DNA of 64,000 nt from Micropterus salmoides (Eukaryota; Chordata; Actinopteri; Centrarchiformes; Centrarchidae): NCBI RefSeq assembly GCF_014851395.1, contig NW_024040928.1, forward strand, positions 9,239,728-9,303,727. Direction: 5' to 3'. A program made the position numbers and the translations under genes. Of the stretch, positions 25,725 through 38,642 are shown piece by piece. The notes under the pieces were generated by a model. The model was not told the origin of the DNA and did not search any database. It saw only the letters and a list, made by a program, of their open reading frames with translations. Positions within the stretch are counted from its first letter, which is position 1, and every line of letters begins with the position of its first letter.

Positions 25725-25947
25725 ATTTCCTAAAGTCCAACATGACACATTCAGTTTGCTTGTTTGGTCCAATTTACAGTCCACAACCCAAAATATTCTA
25801 TATATTGTTACAGTCAAGACTAAGAAAACCGTAAAATATTCACATTTGGCGATCTGGTACTAGCTATCTTTGGGACATTTTTTGATTTTTAAAAATGACT
25901 TAAACATTTAATCAGTTATTAAGATAATCAATTGACTTTCAGCTTCA
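25725..25947 (+). mobile_element. MITE-like dispersed repeat, copy C (5'-truncated)
   Basis: Holds the middle and right parts of the family: a CAGTCCACAACCCAAAATATT block, AAAATATTCACATTTGG and a right end with CAGTTATTAAGATAATCAA. The AGGGCTG left end is not recognisable. Confidence 0.6.
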
Positions 25948-26623
25948 CTTTAAAAGGATGCCCTTTTTGTCTATAAGAAGAATTTAGAAGGCATCACACA
26001 GTTAAAGACAGGAAAGCACTCAGTATTTGTGTACTTCTTAGCTGAAAAAGCAGTTTGTAGTATCTGCAGAAAATTGATTATTAAGCACAGCCATTTGCGT
26101 AAATATGATTTAGCCATGTTGGTGTGAGGTGCAGAGTTTTTAGTGGACTGTAACTCCCTGAAAGTTAACTTCTCTTTAGAAGTGTTAAATTGCTTTTTAC
26201 TGTACAGTTGATAGTTTTTAACTTTTTGTTGTAGATGTTGAAATTGGTATCTTGTAGCAGCGCCTGTCGCACTGACTCAGCCATTCAGATGAGACAACAC
26301 ACACGGCGTAACATCTTCAAGGCATTAATCATGGTCTATTGCAGGCTAACATCCATCTCTATTCCTCCGGCTCTGTTCAGATTTAGTCAGTGTCAAACTC
26401 TGCTGTTTTCATGCTGAGAAAAATCACGCGTCTCATTCCAGCACAGCTTTGCTTCATTTTACATCATTTATCATGGTGAAAGCTGGTGTTTGTGGTGGTA
26501 AATTTCCAACTAATATTGAAAGTGTGGCGCACAGATGCTTTATACACACATTGGTTTGCTGTGTTGGTTGAGACTAAGCAGTATGTGTTAATGTGTGTGT
26601 GTGTCTCTCTGTTTGTGGCGTAG

Positions 26624-26665
26624 GAGATGGAGGAGAGAATCCAGCATTTTGATACATTCCTGTGA
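26624..26665 (+). CDS. atad2b: atad2b terminal coding exon with stop codon
   Basis: The last 13 codons plus TGA at 26663-26665. The acceptor is GCGTAG at 26618-26623, and the exon joins in phase 0 to the preceding one. The encoded tail EMEERIQHFDTFL resembles the short acidic-aromatic end of ATAD2 proteins (human ATAD2 has KMEQEVENF). It completes the C-terminal helix begun in the previous exon. The coding part is too short to stand out alone; phase, position and family similarity together support it. Confidence 0.9.
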   Translation, partial: EMEERIQHFDTFL

Positions 26666-29600
26666 GATGGACAGATTCAGGTAGATCCTGAACAGCCTGG
26701 GACCACAAAGACACAACTGAGTGAGTGAAGGAGCTTTTGAGTCCAGCCCTCAACTAAAAAACACAGAGAAAATCCAGCGCCCTCCTCTTGCTGGGAGGTA
26801 ACACAACAAGGACGAGGTTGAGGACAGAGACATTCAATGGTGCTATCGTCTCAGGAACCTGGCCAGATCCAGACCCATTCTACACAACCAAACTCCCCTG
26901 AGGTGTGTCTGTCAGTCACACACACACACACGCACACACACCGATGGTGACGGGCAACCCTGGTGCTACTTGGGTGCTATTCTAACTTTTATCCATGCTG
27001 CTCTTGGGATTACTTCTTAACTTGGATGACTAGCAAAACCAACAGATCTGGTGATGTCATATCGAAAACCATACATACACCCCTCACACACACACCCACA
27101 CCCACCCACACCTTGACACTTGGGTATGCATGTACATCTACAAACACACACACACACACTCACTCACTCAGATCCTCACCAGCAGAAGTGTGAATGCAGA
27201 GTGCCGCTAGGAGATGAGGACAGATAATGTTCTGAATCACTGAACTACGTTGCTGAGCCCATCTTGCCCTCGAGTGGAAAGCTTCATCATAGGCCAGTTG
27301 TTACCATGCTATTAGATGGCTCATTTTTTTCTGCCATTTTAGCTACTTGATTAGTTCAATATCTGAGCCACCGTCAAGGACACTCACCCAGAACAATAGT
27401 TTACAAAGAAGTTTTGGTGCGAACAGAAACTTGATGAGGTTAGCACAGCGGGACAAGAACCGATTATGTCCTCTTCATTACAGCGGCCATCAGGTGTGGA
27501 AAGCTGTTGGCCCCCTCAGTGTTTGACTGGTGAACGAGCGTCGCCTGTTAGTCAGCTATACAACCATCTCACTCGAAACATTCACTCATAGACCACCTCT
27601 GGTGTTCAGTCTTAGCAGATTGCCATGTCCTTAATAGTTTTGTGGTAGCTGCACCTCCTCCTCACTACATTCAGTCTGAATGTTTTCCCTCCCACCCAAG
27701 CTGTGCCCGCCAGTTGTTCCTACCGACACCCTGGCTGAGGAACTGGAAGCAGTACCAATTGGATGCGTCGAGAGTTTGCACTGCCTAGTGTGTGCCTTAC
27801 TTAAAACCTCAAATGAAACTCTGACAAAGTTAGCAGGATTTTTTATTTACTACTTTGTAACAATGAACAGGCTCCAAGTTGGGGTGGGTACTAACCACTG
27901 AGGTCATAGTGACCTTGAAGCAAAAAAATAGATATATATCCCCACGCCATTAGGTCTTTTAAAACATATCCACATTATACATCTCCAACCTGGGCCAAAA
28001 AATTAATTGACAACATTTTAAAATGTTTAGATGATAACTTATGTGGCTGTGTCGGTGTCTGGCCAGATACGTCTCTAACACTTGAAATGTTACGATATTT
28101 AAATGTATTCATGCCCTGTTAAACCCAGACCCGTTGGGGAGGTCAGTCTCCACCTGAGCAGACAGCAGGTGTAAGAAGAGGTTGTCAACACCAGCTTTTC
28201 TTCATTTTTTCATATGCAAAGAATAATGATGCGAGTCAAATGATTTATAGTGCCAAGTGTTATCCCACTCCCCCAAAAGGTGCTGATGTAACAGTGCCTG
28301 TTCACAGGAATTCTGTTTCAACTATGAAAATGTTCTATTAGATGGTCATAACCTATGTATTATGTTGTGTATTTGCTAATTATTTTTTATGTTTTGTTTT
28401 TTTTACAAAATGCTTTGCTTGAGTTGATTATCACATGGGTTGTGAATCCACAATGAACAAGGCCATCCTAGGCAGTGCTCGTCACTAAGGTGTATAAAGC
28501 ATTACATGTTTTGTTTTTTTCCTCCCTTCAAATGTGTGTACCTACTTTATGGATTTATTTCATTTTGTTTTTCTCAACACCAGACAAGAGATGCTGGATC
28601 TGTGGCCAACACAGTGTATGTTTTCAGACTGCAGTAAATGTAAGGTATTTACTGAAGCTTTATAAGGTTTTAATGGCATTTTCATGGTTTTGGAGATGCC
28701 ATATTTTGAGCAGGTGTAGACTGGAGAAGCCCCCCCCCACCCCCCCTCTCAAAGCACTCTTATCCAGTCCTCAAACCTCTTGGTGCAACTCTGACCCCAG
28801 CTCACCTCTGCCTTTTCTCGGATTCTAGGTGACAAACGCAAAGACCATATGCAAACTGGCAATGACAGGTTAGCACTTGGACTACTGCAGAGAGAAAAAC
28901 CAACGCTACCTCAGCTTAATTTATTTTAATGCGAAAACTGTTTACTGGGTACAAAACAGTATTTTCTCACCCTGAAATACTGTTGCAACATCTAAGGTAC
29001 CAGATTAGAGCAACCACAGCTGCTGCAGTAATCCAAGAGTTGTTTGTATCTCTCCAATTGTTATGTATGTTTGCATTTGAGCCAGATGATGATGATTGCA
29101 TACATTTTTAAGGATATTTCATGACTGTAAATGTTATGCTTTAGTTTCAGGTTCTCTTAATTTCTACTGTACCTTGACACTGAGGAGATAATCCTAGATC
29201 TGCTCCTCTTTCATGTTATCACCCCATACCTTAGAAGCTATAAAGAGCATTTTCTGCCTCTTTACACATCCATCGCCTTTGTTTTTTTTTTGAAATTATT
29301 TGTTTTTTCAGATTTTTCATCTCATGATTCTGAGTATTTATTATTAAACACATTTTTCACCTAATATTCAGTAAACTGTCTTTTTGTACATTTGGAATTT
29401 AACAAATCGGGAAGTATCACAAGTTCATTTTTAACAATTTTGCTGAATTGCGTAGCGTTTGTGTAGCAGGTTTATTTGGCGTGTAGGGGGAATAAAGGGT
29501 TTACAGGTCTCTCAGGTTCAACACGCGACAACATGCCCTTTCAACATTTGTATTTATTTCATTGTCCTGGTGTTTTCTTTGTTGAAGTGGTTTACAGACT

Positions 29601-30165
29601 GTGGCATACTGGAAAAGACTAACATTAGGACAGAAGTGATTTTTTTATATATATATAATATATATAAAAATACATAAAGTCTGTCTAGTACATTGCAGTA
29701 GGAGAAACAGGACCAGATTAACGTTCTTTTCATGTTGTTCACTTTGTCTCCACTTTCTGCCAAAAGAGTTATTTTTTATGAATTTAGATACACATATGGA
29801 AATAAAATATGGGTAGTTAAATGTCATACATTGTGATCTTCCTTTCTTATTATAAATTGTAGCCAGTTTGGACTAACAACCAATTTTTGTCTGGTAGTTG
29901 AGACTACTTAGTCCAGTATGCAGAAGGAAAGGGTTTGTTCTATCCCGAATTTCTTTTTTCTTCCCTGTTTTTTTTTTTTTTTTTTTTTTTTTCCCCCAGT
30001 TAATTTAGTCAAGACTTTCCATAGCTTTGTCAGTTCTGTTCATTTTGTGTATTTAACACGTACGCAATTGTTACTTTAGTGTAAGTTATATTCAAAATGA
30101 AACATTTACTGTATTTCTCAAATAAACTGCTGTGATATACTTGAATAAAAAGGTGCAAACTGTAC
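26666..30165 (+). other. atad2b: atad2b 3'UTR (predicted)
   Basis: About 3.5 kb from the stop codon to the predicted cleavage region. It includes CA-rich tracts near 26920-26940 and 27083-27165, a C-rich run at 28732-28747, an AT palindrome at 29640-29673 and a poly-T run of about 26 at 29967-29992. The last 800 bases are AT-rich, typical of distal vertebrate 3'UTRs. The end is placed by two AATAAA hexamers. Earlier AATAAA-like hexamers, such as near 29490 and 29801, could give shorter forms. Confidence 0.55.
30121..30149 (+). terminator. Tandem poly(A) signals for atad2b
   Basis: Two AATAAA hexamers, at 30121-30126 and 30144-30149, are followed at the usual distance by a GT/T-rich element (GTGTTGATTTTTCTTACTG from about 30172). 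Together they make a plausible cleavage and polyadenylation site near 30160-30170. Confidence 0.6.
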
Positions 30166-31589
30166 ATTTCAAGTGTTGATTTTTCTTACTGTGAAGTTCA
30201 ATTTTTTTTGAAAACATTTGTGAAGTCGAATCTCCTTTTTAAAAATCACACCTTGGTATTTTTACACACCAGAATGTACTTCTGTTGTAAATGCACATTA
30301 GAAGCCCGTAGTTTGGGATGTAAACAAAGCCACTTACCTGTATTGAGTAGAGTGCTTCTCATTACTATACCCTTGATTCATGATACAGTAAACCAAAAAA
30401 AGACTAGACAATGTCTTCATGTTCTGGTATATGTATTTAGGTTTCAATAATAACAATTGTTAATTTCTCCTTTTTGGGTACAGATTTACAGACATACCAT
30501 TTTGAAGCCAACCTGTCAGGGTATTTTTTTCTAAAAACATTTATACAGAATTGCCTTCAGGTTTTAAAATATACATATTTCCTTCCTGTATTTACAGAAT
30601 ACCAACCCAATATCATTTGTGGGTTGCAATGAAACACATTGTATAAAACAAAAAGAAGGTTGGGGAAACTGATGAAAGACATAAAACAAGGATCAACATA
30701 TAACTTCTATGATAACAGTCACAGGTGGTTATTGTGCTTTTTTTCCGGAGGAACTGTTGTAACTTGAATATCTGATCAGACGTCAGCGGACAGAGGAATT
30801 CCCTCTCTCTTTCTAAATGCAGTGCTGTCTTTGTCCCAGAAAGCAAGACAAGGGGGAAAAATCAGGCCATACACAATCACCTGACCTAGAATTGGTGTTT
30901 GTTCCTATGTTTAGCAAATCATTAAAAGAACCAGGTTACATAGTGTTCAAAATCTGCTTTTAAAATCACCCCATAAATCTACTCTTGTAGTAGGAATTTC
31001 ATTTCCTGATGTAGCAGAGAGAGAAGAAACTCTTCAAATCCACTGACAAAGTGGAAAACAGTTGGATTCCTTTCCTTCACTTTTCCTCCTGTCCTGTAGA
31101 TGTCACTACTGAAAAACATCTGTACACCACAAAGAAACTGCTCTCTAATGAATGGTCATGAAACCTCTACTTGTCAAACAAAATTCTCAAAAAGGGACAG
31201 AGTATAGTAAAGAAATGGGGAGGTGGTGAATTTACAAAGATGTGGATAAGACACAATTGAAACAATGAGTTCATCAAAAACAAAGGAGTTTGTAATTTAC
31301 TAAGAGGGTCCCTGTGCCTGTTGGATGAGAGGATGAACTACCACCGTGACACATACAGTACTGGAGGTTAGGCATCGTCACCTGACATGGCTGAGTAGTT
31401 GAACATGAGTACATTCTGCACAGGGCTTAATTGAATGGTGGGACAGGTAATTGGGTGGATGGATGCTGGCGTCAAGTCCAGAGGTCACCGACTGACCGGC
31501 CCGGGCCTAAACTGCCGTCGCGCATCAACCCACAACCGAGCTCAGCTGGTGTTTGGCGTCTACCCAGTGTGATCGGGTCTGAGCCACCC
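30166..31589 (-). other. klhl29: klhl29 3'UTR and intergenic space
   Basis: Sequence downstream of the klhl29 stop on the - strand. I find no canonical AATAAA on the - strand here; weaker variants occur (TATAAA read from near 30538 and AATACA read from near 30587). The next canonical - strand signals are deep in the opposite gene's 3'UTR, for example near 29551 and 29470. The klhl29 message therefore either uses a variant signal or overlaps the atad2b 3'UTR. Confidence 0.5.
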
Positions 31590-31799
<210 letters not shown>

Positions 31800-31844
31800 T
31801 TAGTTCAGATATCCTCCTTATAAGTTATAGTCAGTCAGATATTT

Positions 31845-32285
31845 TAGAAAATAAGCGTATCCACCTTAAGTAAGATGAGAAGATTGATACCACTCATCTG
31901 TCTGTTAAATATAAAGCTAATAGCCAGTTAGCTTAGCACAAAGACTAAACTGGGGGAAACGGCTAGCCTGGCTCTGTCTAAATAGTAAATCAGCCTATTT
32001 TATATTTCATTTAATTTGTTACATCTTTCTCAAACTATGTCTGAGCAGATGTCTGGCAACCTGTGGAAATTCTAGGAAGTTACTGGTTGTGGCCAAGAAA
32101 TAATCTGGCACATACCCTGTAATTGTTTTTACACACATTTTTGTACGGAATAAACAAACAAGAAATGTGTTAATGGGTGAGCAATAGAGGTCCTGCTAGA
32201 AGGGTTCTGTTACAATTTTAAAAAGGCAGGCTAGCTGTTTTACCCCATTTCCAATCTTATGCTAACTTTCTGCAGGCTGTAGCCT
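31845..32285. mobile_element. Fold-back (self-complementary) dispersed repeat, copy 1
   Basis: The left part contains GATGAGAAGATTGATACCAC, AGCCAGTTAGCTTAGCA and GGGGGAAACGGCTAGCCTGG. The right part reads as the inverse complement: GGCAGGCTAGCTGTTTTACC, then CAATCTTATGCTAACTTTCTGCAGGCT. The centre has GTCTGGCAACCTG and GGAAGTTACTGG. This is a long palindromic fish repeat without coding capacity. A second copy is at 42645-43260. Confidence 0.7.
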
Positions 32286-33598
32286 TAAAGGCTTCATTTT
32301 CAGGTATTTTATTTAAGGGTTGTACCAGAACAGGTTTACATGGTTTCATTTTCAAAAAAACCTGTGTGTTGAATGCTCCATTTTAGCTACTGAGGGGTTG
32401 GGAGTTGCACATGAGCAAGAAGCAGTAGGGCAGGTCCTGCCAAGCGAGGTAGTGTGATCCAAACCATGGCTTTGAAACATGTTCGAGCCCGAGTCTGATC
32501 CCGAAACACAGGCAGCACAACCCAAACCAGCTTCCAAACTGGAGCAAGACATTTCAGAGTGGCAAGTTATTAATTTGTAACAAATGTATCTTTCATAGGT
32601 AACGTTTTAACTGTGCAACTGTGTCTACATCATAGTAACAACTTTATGCCCATTGACAGTCTGGACAGTATTAATTATTTATTTTAATTTCATATTTAGG
32701 TGTACTTGTGGAGCAGTTTAGATGCGTATTACAAAGTGACGCAGATAGTTAACGGAAGTAAAGGCTGGACTACCATCAAGCTGTTTTCAGGCAGTTCAGA
32801 GCAGTGTTTTCTGTGGGAGATGGGAACTCCCTTTGGTATGGGCTTTGGGCTTTTTCACTTTGCAAACCTATTTCATGCAATAAAAAAATATTACACATTA
32901 AAGGAAGGTAAATAGCAAAAAAAGCATATAACCTCATTAAATTTACAATAAAAACCTGTGGTTTCAATCTTCTGATCTAACTGCCAGAAAGTGAATGTGT
33001 ATTCCCTAAAACTATTCCTTTAAGATTTTCATTAAATCAATCTATGTTTTTGATATTTATGTTGCCATTTTTTCACCAATAAGCAACATATTTACAGTGT
33101 GTAATTACCTCTCTAATTACTAGTTTTTACTGTTAGTGGCAGAGTCTGTCATTTCCGATCTGGATTCAAAACACCTACCTGTCTACACGTGAAGGATTCA
33201 CAGGAAACAATGCATGCTTATAATCCAGCGTTACTGTTTGTACCTCACTGTTTACTGTTCACTCTTACAGCCGTATCATAGCTGTATGAAGTTACTGCTA
33301 ACCCAACATTTCCTATCGCTAAGCACCGACTGTTATGAACAAATAATAATTAGATAATCTGTGTCAGGAAGATGAGCAAGTGAAAGCAAATACGACCTTA
33401 TGTGGCTTTGATATGAGATATCTATGACACACAGCAGCAGGAATACTGTTCTTATTGTTCATTGTGATCAGACAACAAAGCCAGACAGAAGACAACATCT
33501 CCATAAATGTGCTGATTGTCACGCTGGGGGCCACGCCTGACATTGTTTGACATCACTCACATGCTCGACACCCAACAAGTGTACTTCGTAAGGAAGGC

Positions 33599-33617
33599 GG
33601 GGTGGGGGTGGGTGGGG
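33599..33617 (+). other. Canonical G-quadruplex motif
   Basis: Four G-runs of 4, 5, 3 and 4 are separated by single T bases, the tightest loop arrangement. It lies on the + strand in the klhl29 last intron, so the C-rich complement is what the klhl29 pre-mRNA template presents as RNA. Confidence 0.85.
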
Positions 33618-33829
33618 TGTGTACAACACACATTACATTGCCTCTTGAATGCGAGAGAGAAAACAAACGAAAAAGCAAATATCTGTACAAATGTGCTCAT
33701 TTGATATGAGAAACAGAAACAGGAGTTTGTGTGCGTAGAGGATTAAAACTTGGGCTGTAAGCTGATTAGGGCTTTGTACTCCTATTGGGGTTTGGAACGA
33801 TCTGCATTTACATAAGGTGCACGCTCAAA

Positions 33830-33852
33830 CACACACACACACACACACACAC
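33830..33852. repeat. (CA)n microsatellite
   Basis: Short uninterrupted CA run of about 11 units in the klhl29 last intron. Confidence 0.9.
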
Positions 33853-35089
33853 GGCAAACAACATGCAGTCCTATTGCACAAATTCACAACACTGTTGGGA
33901 CTGACAAAGATTATTACATAAATCCTAAATCTACTCAGAGAGAAAGCACAGCTGATCCAAAATGGAGAGAGTGCAGGGCAAAGCTTAGAGCTGCTCGTCC
34001 TGATAAACAGAGGAGAGGTGCAGGCCTGCAGAGGGCCGGATGCAGCACAGGGAGAATATCAGCTCTCCTGCACGATGACCTGTTACCATCTTCTGGTGCA
34101 GGAGCACTGCAGATAGTGCCGTTTCTGAGTGTTTGTGCGTTTCTCTTTTGCCTGCTCTGTGTGTTTCTTATTCTCCCTCCTTCCACGCATCTCTTCCTCG
34201 CTCGTGTCAGACTTAGTTAAATGTAGCAGAACAGCTGCCTGGCGTGTGCTGGTGCAGCTTATCAATAACTCTGACAACATGATTTATGTTATACATTCTG
34301 CACATAAGATCACTGCCTATAATTGCTTCCCAAATGTATTTTGTGCATGCTTCTTTCTTTCTCAGCTTCTGCAGAAAAACAGTGGGTTTATTATCCAGCA
34401 AACTGCACACGTCAGTGGCTCGAGCTGACTAGGGTATTAGGATATGATCCCACTGTTATTTGTTTTCATTTATCTCCCTTTATCAACTATTACGTGCCCA
34501 TAAATGGTATAAAAGTTACAGGTGTGTACTGCCTTTTCTTTGTTTGCTTTGAACACAAACATTACACTCACCTAACTATGCAAAAAAAATAAAAAAAAAT
34601 ACAAATGACTTATATATCACAGTATTAACTCAGGATAAAATAGTAATTAAATGCTTTGAAAGAAAGTTGATTAAATCAAGCCGAGTCCCTGTTATTCCAG
34701 CGGATGTGTCTTGTTTCTCTCAGCATGACAGACAGCGACGTTACTGATCAAGCAATTGTAAAAAATCAAGCCCATGAATTAGAAAGAAAATTTTCTACCA
34801 AGGGAGAAGTTTTACAAGCTAAATGCACTGCGATAGACTGGCTTTGTTCAAGTTTTAATTAACTGGCCTGAATACATTTTCCCTGTGCGTTTACCTGCGT
34901 CATGAAACAGAGACTGTCAGATTACTAACGAGCTTGAATTTTGCATGTTTTTGAGGTTGCATAATAATGTCAAACATTTTTTTAAGCTTCACACAAAACA
35001 GACCTGCAATTTCCGCTTTTGACATTTTTTTCAAATTCCACACCGGGGATTTAACTTACATGTGGCACTGCTACGTTAATAATCTCTTA

Positions 35090-35269
<180 letters not shown>

Positions 35270-37186
35270 TTAAAGAAAACACAGAACTATTGTTTGAATG
35301 TCATTCTCATACACAGCAGAAATTTCCATTCAGTATAATGGCATCAATTTGTTTTTAGTTTTTTTTCCCCCTGCATTCCCCCCGGCCGCATGCTGAAATC
35401 ATCATCAACATTCTCCTTATCACTTTACAGATGTGCCATTCTCACGATTGCTTTGGAAAAAACAGAATGGATGGCAAACCAGTGAAAAGCGGAGTTCATA
35501 AATCACTGTGGCTTTATTGGGTTCTGCTCCAAAATATGTTGGGGCTTTGCAGCAATATAAAAGAGTTACTAAGTTCCAATAATTCACAATTGCATTACGC
35601 CCCGTGGCACATCCATAGATTCACAAAGAAAAAAAAAAGAAACGATAAAGATACTGTGCACGTGTGTTGGAAATACATGAGTGAACAGGTGGGATACAGC
35701 ATACTGTGCATACTGTATAATTCAATCTGATACAGTATATACACGAGGAAAACAGAGGCATTGAAGCAGTACCACTGTAGAATTATAGATGGGAAACAAA
35801 ATGAAACAGTGGTTTGTGCGGAACGATGCCATTGGAAACCTGCAGCTTCCAAGCAGCGGCCCTGCTGTGTGGGAAGAGGAAATGTATTTCAAACTCAGCG
35901 CAATTTCTCTTAAGCAGACTGTAGGTAGCAAATTTACAAGCAGCATGAATAATGCAATGACACTTGGCCGTGAGCCGCCGTCCTTGCTGTTTTCTGCCAC
36001 AATGGACGGACATCCCTCATTGGAGACGGGCAACAGGACGTCTGACGCCTTAATCATGGCGGTGGAAGCCCTAAAAGCTTCTCTCATGTTGCAAAACCAC
36101 CTCCCCTTTTCTCCGCCTTTCCCCTAGCTGCTGAGAGGAGTCCGACATGTTTAATTAATGGGTCGCCTCTGGAGGCGAAAGGTGCTTCAGCTGCTGCTCA
36201 CACTGACACTCTGCACTGCATTATGTTTTCAGCTACTGCACTTAAACTGTGTTCTATAACGAGTCAAGGGGCCAGATGCATAAAACGTCTTCTTTTTGTC
36301 AGACTTATAATAAAGCTGCACATATGCATGGTTCTGTTTCATGAATCTCAATCATTGTGGAACCGGGCGCATATGCACAAGCCTCACTTCCAGTAACACA
36401 GTTAGCCATGAAAGGATTTAGAAACACCCTCAAACATCTGTTTGCCTATCTATACTTGTGCCTGCTCCACTACTCATTACAGCTGTCAGTGAGAGAGAAC
36501 GGCAAAATATAAGTGCAATTTCACCCACTATGTTGCACCTGTGAGGTTCGCCAAGAGCATTAGATCTGCTGTCATTAAGCACAGCTGTAGCTATTTATAG
36601 CACCCATACCACTAATTCATCACATGTACCCTATAAGCCACCATCGCGGTGATATCTCAGTTGTCATAATTACATGTCAGAAGGATGATCAATGATTCAT
36701 TCATAGTGCTTGTATTTAAACAGACTTTACAATGTGCTTCCCAATTTAGGAAAACATTTAAAAAATCATTAACAGAAAGAAATAATGACTCAAATTAGCA
36801 AAAAGAAGAATAAAATTCATCGCTCAAATAATTTAAAATTAAGTGAAATTGTGATTGACATTTTACAGAACACTGTGTAGACTGAAAAATAATAACACAA
36901 TAATGAGAATTTGGGAAACAATGTGAGGTGTATGAACCTTATATTAAATCTCCTCATTGTATCACCTGCAGCTGTATTTACAAAAGCGTGTTTGATAATA
37001 ATAATAATGACGCTTTACATTTATATAACGCTTTATCATAGATAGTCGCTTCAGGGAGGTGGGGGGGCAGGGGACTCATCTGAAGCACAACTTTAACCCA
37101 CGGTTAATCAATGGTCATAAGAATGCATGAGGTACACACACATTAATACCAGTTTATATGTGGGAAATTAAGTATGCAGGTTTTTA

Positions 37187-37268
37187 TGGCCCTACAGTCA
37201 TGCTAGCAACTCTGAGGCTGTACTTACGCATATCACTACTTTGAACTAAACGCTTAATGCTTAACGTC
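37187..37268. repeat. Fragment of a dispersed CTAGCAACTCT/GCTAA-rich repeat
   Basis: Contains GTCATGCTAGCAACTCTGAGG and then TTGAACTAAACGCTTAATGC. It is the same family as the longer copy at 57826-58050. Only the left part is present. Confidence 0.5.
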
Positions 37269-38398
37269 AGGTAAAATCTTACTTTGTATAAAATGTTATG
37301 GCACCCTGTCAATAGTCCAGATTTAACCTTATAGTGGCACTAGAGCTAAAGTCAGGACCTCACCAAAGTCAGTCATGATTTATCTTCTTGAGCCCATGAA
37401 TGTCTTTACAAGAAACACGCCATCCATGCCACTATCACAGCAAAATAAACACGTTAGCCCCTTAATTACTTCATGCAGTTGTTTCCTTTGATATGACTGC
37501 ACTGCAGTCATTTACATACACTGACAAACTACCACTGCAACCATCTGAGACATCAGCTTCAATTTTTGCCCATGAGAAACAAGCTGCCACTGATTGGTCC
37601 TCCTCACATTGTGCCTGACGTGTTTATTTTCTTCTTTTACCTTCCTCATCTCATTGATATGCCGCTGCCAGTCTTTCCGAGCGTGCGTGCGTGTGTGTGC
37701 CAGAATAAGCATGTGTACATGATGTTTTGTGTTAGGTCCCATAAACACAGAACACTCATTTCTCTCTGCTCGGTGCCTGAGGCAGAATAATAACAGGATG
37801 CTCTCAAAGGAAAAAGGTTTCTCTCTTTTTTCCCCACAGAAACTCTCACCATCGCTTCCTGCCTCGCTCGCGTGGACCCACGGTAAGCAGCGGTTTTGAG
37901 TGCTCGGAGAAGTACCAGGCAGGTATATCACATTCTCATTTGGCGGGCCTCTAAGGACTACTGTTGGGGTTCAATGTCTCTCTACTGCTTTGCTATTGCT
38001 GTTATTCCCTGGCCTTTGACACAGAAAAAATGTGCTGTTTCTGCTTAACCAATGTTGAGATACAGTAAATAGTGGATAAGTATAGTCATCTGAAAACTGA
38101 GCCGAATTTTGCTATTCATGGAGTCTCACAATGGATTTTGTCTGGTTTCACAGCTCTGGGGTTAGACAACCAATAATCCACACCTGACCACATTCTACAT
38201 AAAAAATGAATAAAGGACATAAAAAAGGAATAAAGGGTGGGGAGGCAGCAAAAACAAGGTTTTGACACGGTAGCGGTGATAGAAGTACATCTGTGCCTGC
38301 GGGGCAACACGGGCTGACGCAGCTTCTCACACTCTGATAAAACAGCTTAGTCACCGAGTCCGGGACCCCTCGGGCTGAGGTCAAGGACAGCAAACAAG

Positions 38399-38404
<6 letters not shown>

Positions 38405-38462
<58 letters not shown>
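38405..38462. repeat. (CA)29 microsatellite
   Basis: Uninterrupted CA run of 29 units in the large klhl29 intron. Confidence 0.97.
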
Positions 38463-38466
<4 letters not shown>

Positions 38467-38600
38467 CACACAGCTATGATGAAATGTGTGGATGCTGTCT
38501 AAACAAACACCTTGTTGTTCCCTCACATCCTTTCCTATCTGATCCCTGCATCAACATAGCAGATATCTGATTCTATAAAAACCAGAACACTACTGCAGTG

Positions 38601-38604
<4 letters not shown>

Positions 38605-38640
<36 letters not shown>
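38605..38640. repeat. (CA)18 microsatellite
   Basis: Second uninterrupted CA run, only about 140 bp from the (CA)29 tract. Confidence 0.97.

Positions 38641-38642
<2 letters not shown>

Larger units (their letters stand above)
22434..26623 (+). other. atad2b last intron
   Basis: A 4.2-kb intron from GTCAGA to TGGCGTAG. It contains MITE-like copies at 22557-22803 and 25725-25947, a purine-rich GAGAGAG stretch near 23483-23522, poly-T tracts near 25447-25468 and a perfect 20-bp hairpin at 25081-25137. The rest, including 22810-25080 and 25140-25720, shows no gene. The acceptor is preceded by a GT/CT-rich tract at about 26595-26612. Confidence 0.85.
1..30165 (+). other. atad2b: atad2b gene, 3' portion (gene-level span, 5' end outside window)
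   Basis: Gene-level entry tying together the four coding exons, introns and 3'UTR listed separately. The exon phases are consistent: the first exon starts after one base of a split codon and ends after one base; the second completes that codon and ends in phase 0; the third and fourth are phase 0. ATAD2/ATAD2B are nuclear AAA+ ATPases with a bromodomain that binds acetylated histones; only the part after the bromodomain is here. The C-terminal motif VVVDHQRLL followed by a helical segment ending LLSQCIYQHRR is the family's signature C-terminal domain. The choice of atad2b over atad2 rests on the convergent klhl29 neighbour, the arrangement known in human. An ATAD2 paralogue beside klhl29 would be the alternative. 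Confidence 0.88.

Noticed and set aside
37512..37931. A 139-residue - strand open frame
   Set aside because: No recognisable domain, no exon-like splice context, and a composition consistent with chance reading of intronic DNA.
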